Shown here: piece by piece, positions 7,198 to 17,375 of the stretch
Layout: each line of letters begins with the position of its first letter
Numbering within the stretch: the stretch's first letter is position 1
Origin: JBFEYJ01 sp041563315
GTDB taxonomy: Bacteria > Pseudomonadota > Gammaproteobacteria > Thiohalomonadales > Thiohalomonadaceae
Length of the DNA: 22,876 nucleotides
NCBI GenBank assembly: GCA_041563315.1
Contig: JBFFNE010000045.1
Location: forward strand, 1-22,876
Direction of reading: 5' to 3'
Notes under the pieces: model-generated
Seen by the model: the letters and a program-made list of their open reading frames with translations, nothing else
What the model was told of the DNA's origin: nothing
Database searches by the model: none
Made by a program: the position numbers and the translations under genes

Positions 7198-7686
7198 TCA
7201 TCCGTCCGTCTCCTGCTCGAGGCCGTGATGGTGGTGCCATTCGGTCAACGATTCATCCGGAAACCCCTCGAAAAATTTATCAAAGGGCTGCGTGAACACA
7301 GGTACCCAGGTGGACCTGGAGCTCAGCATCCTGTGCGTGTGCTCCGGCGGTACAGGCAGAGGCGTATCAATGGCAGAGGCATGGGGGTGAACCAACGTCG
7401 GCCAGCGGGGATCCCATGCCCACAGGGCGCTGCCGCAGAGGCGGTAAAAATGGCACTCTCCGGGGCTGATTTCATCTTTTCCAGTTTTCGCATCGCGAAT
7501 TGCCGGCCGGTAGATCTGGATATCCTCCTGGCCCTCAATCTGCAGGGTGGTGAAATCGGCGCCGAGATTGATCCCGTAACCTCCGCTCCCGGCGGTCTTG
7601 AGGCATATTAGCAAAAACGGATAGGGATGGGGCGTAACGACCTCGAAGCGAACTCTACCGCAGTGACATGATCCTTCAAGAAACAT
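7198..7686 (-). CDS. GFA/CENP-V-domain protein with eroded zinc site
   Basis: Belongs to the glutathione-dependent formaldehyde-activating (GFA) fold family, 162 residues. The opening GSCHCGRVRF (Cys7, Cys9), the KTAGSGGYGINLGA block and HFYRLCGSALWAW are diagnostic. However, the usual CxCxxCRK stretch before KTAG is reduced to ICLK, and the usual HFCxxCG reads HFYRLCG (Tyr81 for Cys). Several zinc ligands are therefore missing and catalytic activity is doubtful. ATG 7686 is chosen because GGAGG lies five bases upstream; the frame is open 11 codons further to 7719 without such a site. The C-terminus has HHHH. Upstream dyads may be operators. Confidence 0.75.
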   Translation of the reverse strand: MFLEGSCHCGRVRFEVVTPHPYPFLLICLKTAGSGGYGINLGADFTTLQIEGQEDIQIYRPAIRDAKTGKDEISPGECHFYRLCGSALWAWDPRWPTLVHPHASAIDTPLPVPPEHTHRMLSSRSTWVPVFTQPFDKFFEGFPDESLTEWHHHHGLEQETDG

Positions 7687-8014
7687 GCCTACCTCCGTAA
7701 TCCAAATCACCAGTGACAAGTCACAGGTCGTAGTTAGTCGTTGTCCCAGGACAACAGGGGGTGAGCGCTTTCCCGATATTCATCGCACGCTGTACAAAAC
7801 GGCACATGCCATGGCGTTAACATGCTGATCTTCAGCATAGACGAGTTCAGCGTGCGACGTTGGGATAAAGGTGATTAGGCATGCCCAATGTCCGGGCGAT
7901 CCCCTCTTTGGGCGCCTGCAGGCGACAGCTCAAGAGAACCCGAACCATTCTGGCGGAATGCGACAGCGGTACTAAACTTCCATCACGACCAACCCGCAAG
8001 TCAAGAGGTGGCTC
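7687..8014. other. Divergent intergenic region with four dyads
   Basis: Between the GFA operon and the membrane protein gene. It holds GTGAC-AA-GTCAC (7713-7724), GTTGTCC-CA-GGACAAC (7740-7755), ATGCTGA-TCT-TCAGCAT (7822-7838) and CGCCTGCAGGCG (7913-7924), each perfect. The first two lie just upstream of the GFA gene and are operator-like. The overlapping open frames on both strands (7847-8102) look like noise. Confidence 0.5.
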
Positions 8015-8527
8015 ATGCTCACACGCAGCATCTATTTTCTGTTCCATGACGAGAAGGACGTACGCCGCATCACCGCAGAGCTTGAACGCAGGCTCGGGCT
8101 AAACGACTCCCAACTTCGTGCGATCGTCTCCGAGGAGCATGGACTGCGTGAGCTCCCCGGTGCCACGATGCACGTCCACCCAACAGCCCCCACCCGTACT
8201 GAACGAATGCTCTGGTTTCTGAGCATCACGATTTTCACCATTGCCCTGATCGCTTTTGCCATATCGCTGCTCACCGCTTCCCTCGCCTGGAGCGTGTTCT
8301 TCGGTCTCCTTGTGCTGGGGTCCCAGCTCTCCGGTTACCTGTTCGTAAATCGTATTCCCAATGCCCAGCTGGATCGCTTCCGCACCGGCCTGGAACAGGG
8401 AGATATCGTGTTGCAGGTTGATGTACCGCTCAGGGATGTGGGGTTAGTGAAGAGCTTTGTTGCCAACCGTTATCCTGATTCCAGGACCAATATCAGTAAT
8501 TTGCATATTGGAGCGTTTGGGTTGTAA
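8015..8527 (+). CDS. Hypothetical membrane protein with two helices
   Basis: 170 residues, no family recognised. The N-terminal 60 residues are soluble and helical (FHDEKDVRRITAELERRLG). Two adjacent membrane helices follow (about 66-86 and 90-110). The C-terminal 60 residues (DRFRTGLEQGDIVLQVDVP, then a segment ending NLHIGAFGL) return to the same side. This helical-hairpin layout resembles DUF-type stress or membrane-anchoring proteins in which small alpha/beta domains flank a glycine-rich loop. The start is supported by GAGGTGG just upstream of ATG. The gene converges with clpB, which is the only contextual hint and a weak one. Confidence 0.75.
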   Translation: MLTRSIYFLFHDEKDVRRITAELERRLGLNDSQLRAIVSEEHGLRELPGATMHVHPTAPTRTERMLWFLSITIFTIALIAFAISLLTASLAWSVFFGLLVLGSQLSGYLFVNRIPNAQLDRFRTGLEQGDIVLQVDVPLRDVGLVKSFVANRYPDSRTNISNLHIGAFGL

Positions 8528-8623
8528 CGGAAAGCCCACCTCGCGACCGGAACATCCGCTCCTGCAACTTTCCTACCGCGTCCCGCGAGAGCGACCACTT
8601 TTCGCTCATATCAACAAAAGATC

Positions 8624-8651
8624 AAAAAAAGGCCCCGAGAACGGGGCCTTT
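8624..8651 (-). terminator. Rho-independent terminator of clpB
   Basis: On the minus strand, AAAGGCCCCG-TTCT-CGGGGCC is followed by a run of seven T residues. It is a strong intrinsic terminator about 20 bases past the clpB stop. On the plus strand only TTT follows, so termination of the convergent gene would be weaker. Confidence 0.9.
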
Positions 8652-8673
8652 CATCTTCACACAGGAACGAAAA

Positions 8674-11265
<2,592 letters not shown>

Positions 11266-11313
11266 CGGGTTTGCCCCTCTTAAGTCACTTTTAGTTAATG
11301 AGTTACTAACAAG

Positions 11314-11339
11314 ATATGGACGTTAATGGTTTAATCAAG
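11314..11339 (-). promoter_or_regulatory. Sigma32-like promoter of clpB
   Basis: On the minus strand CTTGATT (11339-11333) and TCCATAT (11320-11314) are 12 bp apart, close to the heat-shock consensus CTTGAAA-N11-15-CCCCATNT. It lies about 50 bases upstream of the clpB start. Known biology of clpB supports the call; the match itself is partial. Confidence 0.5.
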
Positions 11340-11464
11340 CATGAAAAGAAGGGACATAGCCAGAAAGCCCCTTAGCTTGCAGACAGGAACTGCCGCAAAC
11401 CCTTCAGGCGTACCAGACAAGTACAATAATGCGATTTGCTTCATGGTCTATTTGCCATCATCCG

Positions 11465-11494
11465 TTTATCTCAGCCTCCGGTTACATGTATAAT
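11465..11494 (+). promoter_or_regulatory. Candidate promoter of the DarA/DarB-like operon
   Basis: A perfect TATAAT (11489-11494) has only a poor -35 (TTTATC, 11465-11470) 18 bp upstream. The weak -35 would fit an activator-dependent promoter. The leader would be about 75 bases, and no strong Shine-Dalgarno precedes ATG 11574. The rest of the 308-base clpB-flavodoxin intergenic region holds nothing else that I can support. Confidence 0.4.
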
Positions 11495-11573
11495 CAACAG
11501 GTTTTTATCCTAACATTCGCCCCTCTTTCGTCTGCGGCAGGGCGGAATAAATATAAGATTTCGAAACATCTGC

Positions 11574-12527
11574 ATGAAAAAAATACTGGTTGTCTACTAC
11601 TCCCAAACTGATCAACTGACACAGGTGGTCAGAAATGTCTGTGCGCCACTTGAAGGCGCCGATCAGGTTGAGGTGTATTACGAGCGGATCGAGCCACAAC
11701 AACCGTACCCTTTCCCCTGGGGCTTCTTTAGCTTTCTCGACGCATTTCCTGAGTCAGTCCACCTTGATCCGCCAGCGATCAGACCCTTGTCGCTGAAGGG
11801 TGATGAGGCGTTTGACCTGGTAATTCTCGCCTATCAGGTCTGGTTCCTGTCTCCATCGCTGCCGATCACCGCCTTTCTCAAATCTTCTGAGGGTAAGCGC
11901 CTGCTCGCCGGCAAGCCGGTGGTCACGGTGATCGCCTGCCGCAATATGTGGCTGATGGCCCAGGAGAAGGTCAAGGCACTGCTGCAGCAAGCTGGCGCCC
12001 GCCTGCTCGATAACGTGGTACTGGTGGATCAGGGCAACAGCCTGCTGACCTTCATCACTACCCCGCGCTGGCTGCTGACCGGCAACAAGGGGAGCCACGG
12101 CGGACTCTTGCCCCCCGCCGGGATACCGCAAGAAGCGATCCGCCGCGCTGACCGTTTCGGGCACGCGCTGGTCGATGCCCTGGCTCAGGATCAGGAGCAG
12201 GGCGATCAACCGATGCTGCAGGGACTGAAGGCGGTAGAGGTCGACACCCGTCTCATTCCCAGCGAAAAGATCGGTACCCGCAGCTTCATGATTTGGGGCA
12301 AACTGCTGCGCAAAGTTGGCGGACCCGGTAGTGCTGCTCGTAAACCGGTACTGTTCATCTACGTGGTCTTCCTCATCACCCTGATCATCTCGGTGGTCCC
12401 CCTGACCATGTTTCTGCGCACCCTCTTGCGGCCTCTGATGAAAAAACGCCTGCAAGCACAAAAAATTTATTTCGAGCAGCCCTCAGGCTCCGCCACGACC
12501 AGGATGACGAGTTACCCTTATGAGTAA
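11574..12527 (+). CDS. DarA-like flavodoxin-fold protein (dialkylresorcinol condensing-enzyme family)
   Basis: 317 residues. The N-terminus MKKILVVYYSQTDQLTQ is a flavodoxin-type strand and phosphate loop; DLVILAYQVWFLSPSLPI and GKPVVTVIACRNMW are the next core strands. The C-terminus has one membrane helix (about 258-280) followed by a basic tail, so the flavodoxin-like domain is probably tethered to the cytoplasmic membrane. The family is annotated as dialkylresorcinol condensing enzyme (DarA type), which acts with a DarB-type ketosynthase to make the resorcinol ring. Whether it binds FMN is unknown. It overlaps the DarB-like gene by eight bases, so translation is likely coupled. It is first of four genes. 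Confidence 0.75.
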   Translation: MKKILVVYYSQTDQLTQVVRNVCAPLEGADQVEVYYERIEPQQPYPFPWGFFSFLDAFPESVHLDPPAIRPLSLKGDEAFDLVILAYQVWFLSPSLPITAFLKSSEGKRLLAGKPVVTVIACRNMWLMAQEKVKALLQQAGARLLDNVVLVDQGNSLLTFITTPRWLLTGNKGSHGGLLPPAGIPQEAIRRADRFGHALVDALAQDQEQGDQPMLQGLKAVEVDTRLIPSEKIGTRSFMIWGKLLRKVGGPGSAARKPVLFIYVVFLITLIISVVPLTMFLRTLLRPLMKKRLQAQKIYFEQPSGSATTRMTSYPYE

Positions 12528-13662
12528 GGCTGTCTACATCAATGATATCGCGGCCTTTCTGCCCAATGAGCCGGTCGGCAACGACGAGATGGAGCAGGTG
12601 CTCGGCACCGTCAACGGCCATCGCTCGCGCGCCCGTAGCCTGGTACTGCGCAACAACGGCATCAAACAGCGCTATTACGCCATCGACAAGCAGAGCGGCG
12701 AGTTGCGCTACACCAATGCACGCCTCACTGCTGAGGCGATTCTCCGGCTGAAGCTCGACCCCGCCCATATCGATATCCTCTCCTGCGGCACCAGTTCACC
12801 TGATCAATTGATGCCGGGACACGGGGTGATGGTACACGGTGAACTTGGCTCCAGTCCCTGCGAGGTCAACAGCAGCGCAGGTATCTGCACGGCCGGTATT
12901 GTCGCCCTGAAATACGCCTGGCTGTCGGTGCTGAGCGGAAACAGCAAGAATGCCGTCGCCACCGGATCGGAGCTGGCCTCGACATTCATGCACGCAAAAA
13001 ATTTCAAGCCCGAGTCCGAAGCTCACGTCACGGAGCTGAAACAGCGTCCGGAAATTGCCTTTGAAAAAGACTTTCTACGCTGGATGCTCTCCGATGGAGC
13101 CGGCGCCATGCTGCTGCAGGATCACCCCGCAAGCGACGGGCCAAGCCTGCGCATCGACTGGCTGGAACTCTGCTCCTACGCCAACGAGCAGCCCACCTGC
13201 ATGTACGGTGGCGCCGAGAAGAACGAAGACGGCAGCCTGCGCGGCTGGCGCGAGTTCGACTCGATGCAGGAGCTGCTCAAGCGCTCGGTACTGAGCGTGA
13301 AGCAGGACGTCAAACTGCTCAATGACAATATCGTCCGTACCACGGTGGAGCAGGCCCTACCCGGCATCGCCAAGAAACATGAACTCAGGCCCGAGGATAT
13401 CGATTATTTCCTGCCGCATATGTCCTCCGAATACTTCCGCCCCCGCCTGGCTGAGGGGCTGGAGCGCATCGACTTTGCCATTCCCCAGGAAAAATGGTTC
13501 ACCAACCTCAGCAGCAAAGGCAATACCGGCTCGGCTTCGATTTACATTATCCTCGAGGAGCTGTTTCACAGCGGCCGCCTGCAGCCCGGCGATCGCCTTC
13601 TCTGCTTCGTGCCGGAGAGTGGACGGTTTTCTACCTCATTCATGCATCTCACGGTGGCGTAA
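12520..13662 (+). CDS. KAS III-type ketosynthase, DarB-like
   Basis: 380 residues of the FabH/thiolase fold. The catalytic triad is complete: Cys123 in SSAGICTAGI, His300 in FLPHMSSEY, Asn335 in SSKGNTGSAS. A stretch around SPDQLMPGHGVMVHGELG matches KAS III active-site approaches. Such enzymes join an acyl thioester to a second unit; the DarB subgroup couples two ACP-bound chains to give the cyclic precursor of dialkylresorcinols. Pairing with the DarA-like gene directly upstream supports that subgroup. A housekeeping FabH would sit with fatty-acid genes and be shorter (about 320). Start ATG is within the end of the preceding gene. The next start codon follows the stop by one base. Confidence 0.85.
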   Translation: MSKAVYINDIAAFLPNEPVGNDEMEQVLGTVNGHRSRARSLVLRNNGIKQRYYAIDKQSGELRYTNARLTAEAILRLKLDPAHIDILSCGTSSPDQLMPGHGVMVHGELGSSPCEVNSSAGICTAGIVALKYAWLSVLSGNSKNAVATGSELASTFMHAKNFKPESEAHVTELKQRPEIAFEKDFLRWMLSDGAGAMLLQDHPASDGPSLRIDWLELCSYANEQPTCMYGGAEKNEDGSLRGWREFDSMQELLKRSVLSVKQDVKLLNDNIVRTTVEQALPGIAKKHELRPEDIDYFLPHMSSEYFRPRLAEGLERIDFAIPQEKWFTNLSSKGNTGSASIYIILEELFHSGRLQPGDRLLCFVPESGRFSTSFMHLTVA

Positions 13663-13663
13663 G

Positions 13664-14080
13664 ATGGAGCAGAAACAGGTACCCCAGGAAGAAAACGTTA
13701 CTTTCGGCGGCGAGCGTAAGGCCGTCTACGCCCTGGGTGAGGATGGCCACTACACCCTTGTCCCATCCAGCGGCTCAAAAATGGAAGAGACCGTGACCAC
13801 CCAGGCACTGGCGGAGTTCGTGCGACTCCGCGATGAGGCTCGCGAGCGAGTGGCCACAGGGCTAGCCTCACCGCTGGAGTACCATATGTACGATAGGCGC
13901 ATGGACCCGCTGACCCTGGCCCAGTCCACCGGCCTGTTCACTTGGCGGGTGCGCCGCCACCTCAAGCCCAAACCCTTTCGCCGCCTTTCCGCCAAGCTGC
14001 TCGCGCGCTATGCCGAAGCACTGGGTATCGACACAACGACATTGAGATCTCTCCCGGACAGCGGATCGGAGAAGGTATGA
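13664..14080 (+). CDS. Small helix-turn-helix protein
   Basis: 138 residues. The first half (KAVYALGEDGHYTLVPSSGS) looks like small beta strands, and the second half (LASPLEYHMYDRRMDPLTLAQSTGLFTWRV, about 65-95, then a helical stretch to AEALGI) resembles an XRE-like helix-turn-helix in which LTLAQSTG is the first helix and turn. It may be a local regulator, or an adaptor that uses the fold for protein contacts. The ATG follows the DarB-like stop by a single base, and its TGA overlaps the ATG of the BtrH-like gene (ATGA), so it is translationally coupled on both sides. Its frame is open far upstream inside the ketosynthase gene; ATG 13664 is the sensible start. Confidence 0.65.
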   Translation: MEQKQVPQEENVTFGGERKAVYALGEDGHYTLVPSSGSKMEETVTTQALAEFVRLRDEARERVATGLASPLEYHMYDRRMDPLTLAQSTGLFTWRVRRHLKPKPFRRLSAKLLARYAEALGIDTTTLRSLPDSGSEKV

Positions 14081-15072
14081 TCAATCAGCAGTACCAACAC
14101 CAGCATGCCGGCCATTGCGAAACCGGCGCCATTTCATCTCTGCTGCGCCACTATGGCCTCGACATCTCCGAGGCGATGGCTCTTGGGCTCGCCTCGGGTA
14201 TCATCTTTGTGCACATGCCGTGGGTGAAGGTAGGCGGCTTTCCGCTGACCGCCTACCGGATGTGGCCCGGGGCGATCATCAAGGGCCTGCAGGGGGCATT
14301 GGGTGTAAAGATGGCGATGCAGCGCTACCGCACCCCTGAGTCAGGAATGCTTGATCTCGATAACAAGCTGGAACAGGGCCAGGTGGTCGGACTGCAGACC
14401 TCGGTCTACTGGCTGCCCTACTTCCCGCCGGAGATGCGCTTTCATTTCAACGCTCACAACCTGGTGGTCTACGGCAAAGAGGGCGATGACTACCTCATCA
14501 GCGATCCCGTGTTCGAACACACCGTGCGATGCCCGGCGGCGGACCTGAAGAAGTCGCGATTCACCAAAGGGATGTTTGCCCCCAAAGGACTGCTCTACTA
14601 TCCGGAGCGGGTCCCCGAAGAGTTCGACTTCGACAAGGTGCTCAAGCACGCCCTGCGCAAGACCGCATTCCAGATGCTGAAACTACCGCTACCGTTCATG
14701 GGGATTCGTGGCATCCGTTCGATGGCAAAGCAGCTGCGCACCCTGGCAAAGAATCCCGATCCACGCTATGTACGCCTGTTCCTCGGCAACATCGTCCGCA
14801 TGCAGGAGGAGATCGGTACCGGCGGGGCAGGCTTTCGCTTTATGTACGCCTCCTTCCTGCAAGAAGCATCGGATCGCACCGGCAAGGAGGCACTACAGGA
14901 GGCCTCTCAGAGGATGACTGCCGTAGGGGATGAGTGGCGGGAATTTGCGCTGCACAGCGCCAACTTCGTGCGCAAGAAACCCAGCCTGGAATTACCGCAG
15001 ATCGCCGATCAGTTGATGCAGATCGCCGAACACGAGGCCGGGGTCTATCGCATTCTCGCCGGCTATCGGTAA
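14077..15072 (+). CDS. BtrH-type acyltransferase
   Basis: 331 residues matching proteins with the BtrH N-terminal domain (butirosin biosynthesis protein H), which transfers an ACP-bound acyl group to an amine. Landmarks: HAGHCETGAISSLLRHYG with Cys14, a glycine-rich GLASGIIF, then FHFNAHNLVVYG (His127) and YLISDPV (Asp143). Cys14, His127 and Asp143 have the order and surroundings of a papain-like Cys-His-Asp triad. The C-terminal half (about 190-331) is helical and less recognisable. GGAGAAGG precedes ATG, which overlaps the preceding stop. It is last in the plus operon. Context with an ACP and ketosynthases implies an acyl-ACP donor; the acceptor is unknown. Confidence 0.78.
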   Translation: MINQQYQHQHAGHCETGAISSLLRHYGLDISEAMALGLASGIIFVHMPWVKVGGFPLTAYRMWPGAIIKGLQGALGVKMAMQRYRTPESGMLDLDNKLEQGQVVGLQTSVYWLPYFPPEMRFHFNAHNLVVYGKEGDDYLISDPVFEHTVRCPAADLKKSRFTKGMFAPKGLLYYPERVPEEFDFDKVLKHALRKTAFQMLKLPLPFMGIRGIRSMAKQLRTLAKNPDPRYVRLFLGNIVRMQEEIGTGGAGFRFMYASFLQEASDRTGKEALQEASQRMTAVGDEWREFALHSANFVRKKPSLELPQIADQLMQIAEHEAGVYRILAGYR

Positions 15073-15369
15073 TTTTTGGTTCTTCGCGGATTAGCGGGAA
15101 AACGACACCTGAAAAGAAGGTTTGTGTTGCTTCCGCAACGGATGATATCGATGCGGGGGGTGCCCGCGCGCAGGTCACTTTTTACGAAGTCCATCCCTGG
15201 ACTTTACAGAGTACCTCGCCTTGCGGTGCGAGAACCGCTTTCAATTAAACTCGTTGCGACAGCGACGCAAACTCCTCTTCCCCGCAAATGCGCGCTGAAC
15301 CTAATTTTTTGGGAGGGGCGGCATCCTCGGGAACGAGCCCCCTTAGAGCAACGACGCCCTCCCCTCCAC
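15073..15369. other. Convergent spacer between the two biosynthetic operons
   Basis: No gene. Three small hairpins are seen: GTTGC-TTCC-GCAAC near 15126-15139, AAGTCCA-TCCC-TGGACTT (15187-15204), and CTCGC-N8-GCGAG near 15216. None has a good T-tract, although TTTTTT occurs near 15305. The composition resembles neutral spacer. Confidence 0.5.
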
Positions 15370-16209
15370 TCAGTCCAGGAAAAACTCAAACGCCATCATT
15401 CCCTCATCCCCATCGCCATCGCCATTGAGATAACCAACACGCTCCTCCCCGTCTCCCGTCAGAGCCTCGACAAGATGGTGGACAGCGATACTCTCACTGT
15501 AGCCCGGCTCAGCCGGCAGCGGCGAGACAGCTTCGCTCATCGAAGCCGACAGAAGCGGCCCCGGCAGGTAGCGCACTTCGGGGTCTAACACCCGCTCCCC
15601 TGCAGTGGGGATGCGACGAGCGGCAAACGATGCCAGCCCAGCGGTATCGGGTTCAGAGGACAGCAACAGCCAACTGCTCTGCTCTGCCAACCGCACTTCG
15701 CCGTCGACACCCAGGCGTCGTCGCTGGTCAACCAGAGGCCAGGCACACTCCTCCACCACGCCGATCAAGGCCATGGGCGCCTTGCCCGTCTGCACCTCCA
15801 GACACGCCAGTTCCAGGGCGCTGTCAAAGGCGCCGTGGTGACGTGCAAGTGCGTAGTTTTTTCCTTGCAAGCCCAGCGCCTGCGCCACGGCATGTCCGGC
15901 CATATTGCTGGAGACATTGATAAAGGTGAAAGGCATTGGCTCAAGCCCGTCCCGCACAATCTGCTGTAGCAGCGAAACCGTGTCGCCCACGTTGCCCTGG
16001 GCACTTGCCAGGAAAAGTGCGCATTGTTCGTGCAGTGCCGGCACTTGTCGAATACAGCGCAACGCACCCAACAGGGCCAGTTCGGTCAGACGACTGCTGC
16101 GGCGCAGACGCGGTCCGCCCTCCTCGCGCAATAAGGACTTGATATCGGCAGGCGAGTCGCCGGCGCTTGCGGCGTAACTGGCGGCCGCAATGATACGGAG
16201 CGCACTCAT
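15370..16209 (-). CDS. Ketosynthase partner (chain-length-factor-like), catalytically dead
   Basis: 279 residues, like the short beta-ketoacyl synthase N-terminal-type proteins seen in aryl polyene loci. The thiolase-like core is visible (FLASAQGN, FINVSSNMAGHAVAQALG, ALIGVVEE). At the nucleophile position the neighbouring ketosynthase has YSFSTACTSS, whereas this protein has YALARHHGAF, so the Cys is replaced (aligned residue His125). It also lacks the C-terminal His-containing motifs. It probably pairs with the adjacent ketosynthase as a chain-length-determining or structural subunit. Its ATG overlaps the partner's TGA by four bases, consistent with fixed stoichiometry. Last gene of the minus operon. 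The extreme C-terminus contains a GDGDGDEG stretch. Confidence 0.8.
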   Translation of the reverse strand: MSALRIIAAASYAASAGDSPADIKSLLREEGGPRLRRSSRLTELALLGALRCIRQVPALHEQCALFLASAQGNVGDTVSLLQQIVRDGLEPMPFTFINVSSNMAGHAVAQALGLQGKNYALARHHGAFDSALELACLEVQTGKAPMALIGVVEECAWPLVDQRRRLGVDGEVRLAEQSSWLLLSSEPDTAGLASFAARRIPTAGERVLDPEVRYLPGPLLSASMSEAVSPLPAEPGYSESIAVHHLVEALTGDGEERVGYLNGDGDGDEGMMAFEFFLD

Positions 16210-17375
16210 GACTCAGCCAGCTCCAGAATAAGCGAGGTGTTGTTGCCACCAAAACCGAAACAATTCAGCATGACCCTTCCAGAATGAAAAGGCATGCTCT
16301 GTGTCAGTGGAGAGCAACCGAGTGCCGGATCGACCTCGGAGAACCCTGAGGTGGGAGGCACCTTGCCGGCCTTGAGGCAGGTGAGCAGCGCGACCAATTC
16401 CAGCACGCCGCTGGCGCCAAGAGTATGGCCCAGTGCCCCCTTGAGGGTTGTCAGCGGAGGGATCGCTTCGCCGAAGAGCAGCTGCATCGCTCTTGCCTCG
16501 GCGGCATCATTGCTCTCACTGCCTGTGCCGTGTGCTTTGACTAATGCGAGCTGCGCGGCTTCCGTGCCGGTATCGTTCAGGGCCTGCGCCATTACCCGAG
16601 CCATGCTCTCGGCTGAGGAACAGGTGAGGCCCTCGGGATCGCAGCCATTGGCGCCGCCCAGAAGGGTGATCTCCTGCCGGTCATTGCCGGCCGGCAGGCT
16701 CCCACGCTCTGCCACCACCACGGCCCCGATCCCCTCACCCAGCACCAGACCGGCACGTTGGCGATCGAATGGGTGGTACCCGCTACGCGAGAGCAGCTGC
16801 AGGCTGTCGAATCCCAACAAGGTCGTCCGGTTAAAGACCTCCGCCCCGACCACCAGCGCTGTCTTCATCCATCCTGCACTCACCGCCTGCGTCGCGGCAA
16901 GCAACGCATTGGCACTGGAGGTACAGGCGGTGCTAAAGGAGTACTCCCTCGCCGCCAGGCCAAGCTGACGTCTCAGGTTATAGGCAAGATCCCCATAGCG
17001 GAAATCCGGCAGCGCAGGGGCGGCTTCATCCCTACCCAGGGCGGTGCGGTACTGCCGCTCGGCGGCGCCGATATCGAACGATGAACTGCCGAAAAAGAGT
17101 CCGGTGCGTGCCCGCTGCGATATATCCACGCGGGCACCCTCCAGCGCCTCCGTGGCACATGAGACCAGTGCATCGTGCAAACGGGTGGCCTCATCGCCAG
17201 CATTCGCATCCAGCCCGGGGAGTTGAAAATAGGGAAACTCATGTGAGGGAAAATCCTCAAGGGTAAGGCTTGTCGGCTTGCTCTGGCCGGCGATCAGTGC
17301 ACGGCCTATCGCCGCCCTGTCCGCCCCCAGGCTGCAGCGCAATGCGCCCGCAATGATTGCAACGGGTCCAGCCAC
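16206..17375 (-). CDS. Beta-ketoacyl-ACP synthase II-type (active KS)
   Basis: 389 residues of the FabF/type II PKS ketosynthase family. It extends an ACP-bound chain by decarboxylative condensation with malonyl-ACP. The catalytic set is complete: Cys151 (FSTACTSSANAL), His282 (VKAHGTGSESND), Lys312 and His317 (TLKGALGHTLGASG), and a C-terminal NCFGFGGNNTSLIL block. The start is GTG at 17375, overlapping the TAG of the ACP gene by one base (TAGTG). Position next to an ACP and an inactive KS partner shows a dedicated elongation module rather than housekeeping fatty-acid synthesis. No ketoreductase or dehydratase adjoins it. Confidence 0.92.
   Translation of the reverse strand: MAGPVAIIAGALRCSLGADRAAIGRALIAGQSKPTSLTLEDFPSHEFPYFQLPGLDANAGDEATRLHDALVSCATEALEGARVDISQRARTGLFFGSSSFDIGAAERQYRTALGRDEAAPALPDFRYGDLAYNLRRQLGLAAREYSFSTACTSSANALLAATQAVSAGWMKTALVVGAEVFNRTTLLGFDSLQLLSRSGYHPFDRQRAGLVLGEGIGAVVVAERGSLPAGNDRQEITLLGGANGCDPEGLTCSSAESMARVMAQALNDTGTEAAQLALVKAHGTGSESNDAAEARAMQLLFGEAIPPLTTLKGALGHTLGASGVLELVALLTCLKAGKVPPTSGFSEVDPALGCSPLTQSMPFHSGRVMLNCFGFGGNNTSLILELAES

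Noticed and set aside
7847..8102. Overlapping small frames on both strands before the two-helix membrane protein
   Set aside because: Neither has a ribosome-binding site; both lie over palindromic intergenic sequence and one overlaps the real gene start.
11754..12461. 235-codon minus-strand frame opposite the DarA-like gene
   Set aside because: Gln/His-rich shadow translation with no domain; the plus-strand gene has clear flavodoxin-like features.
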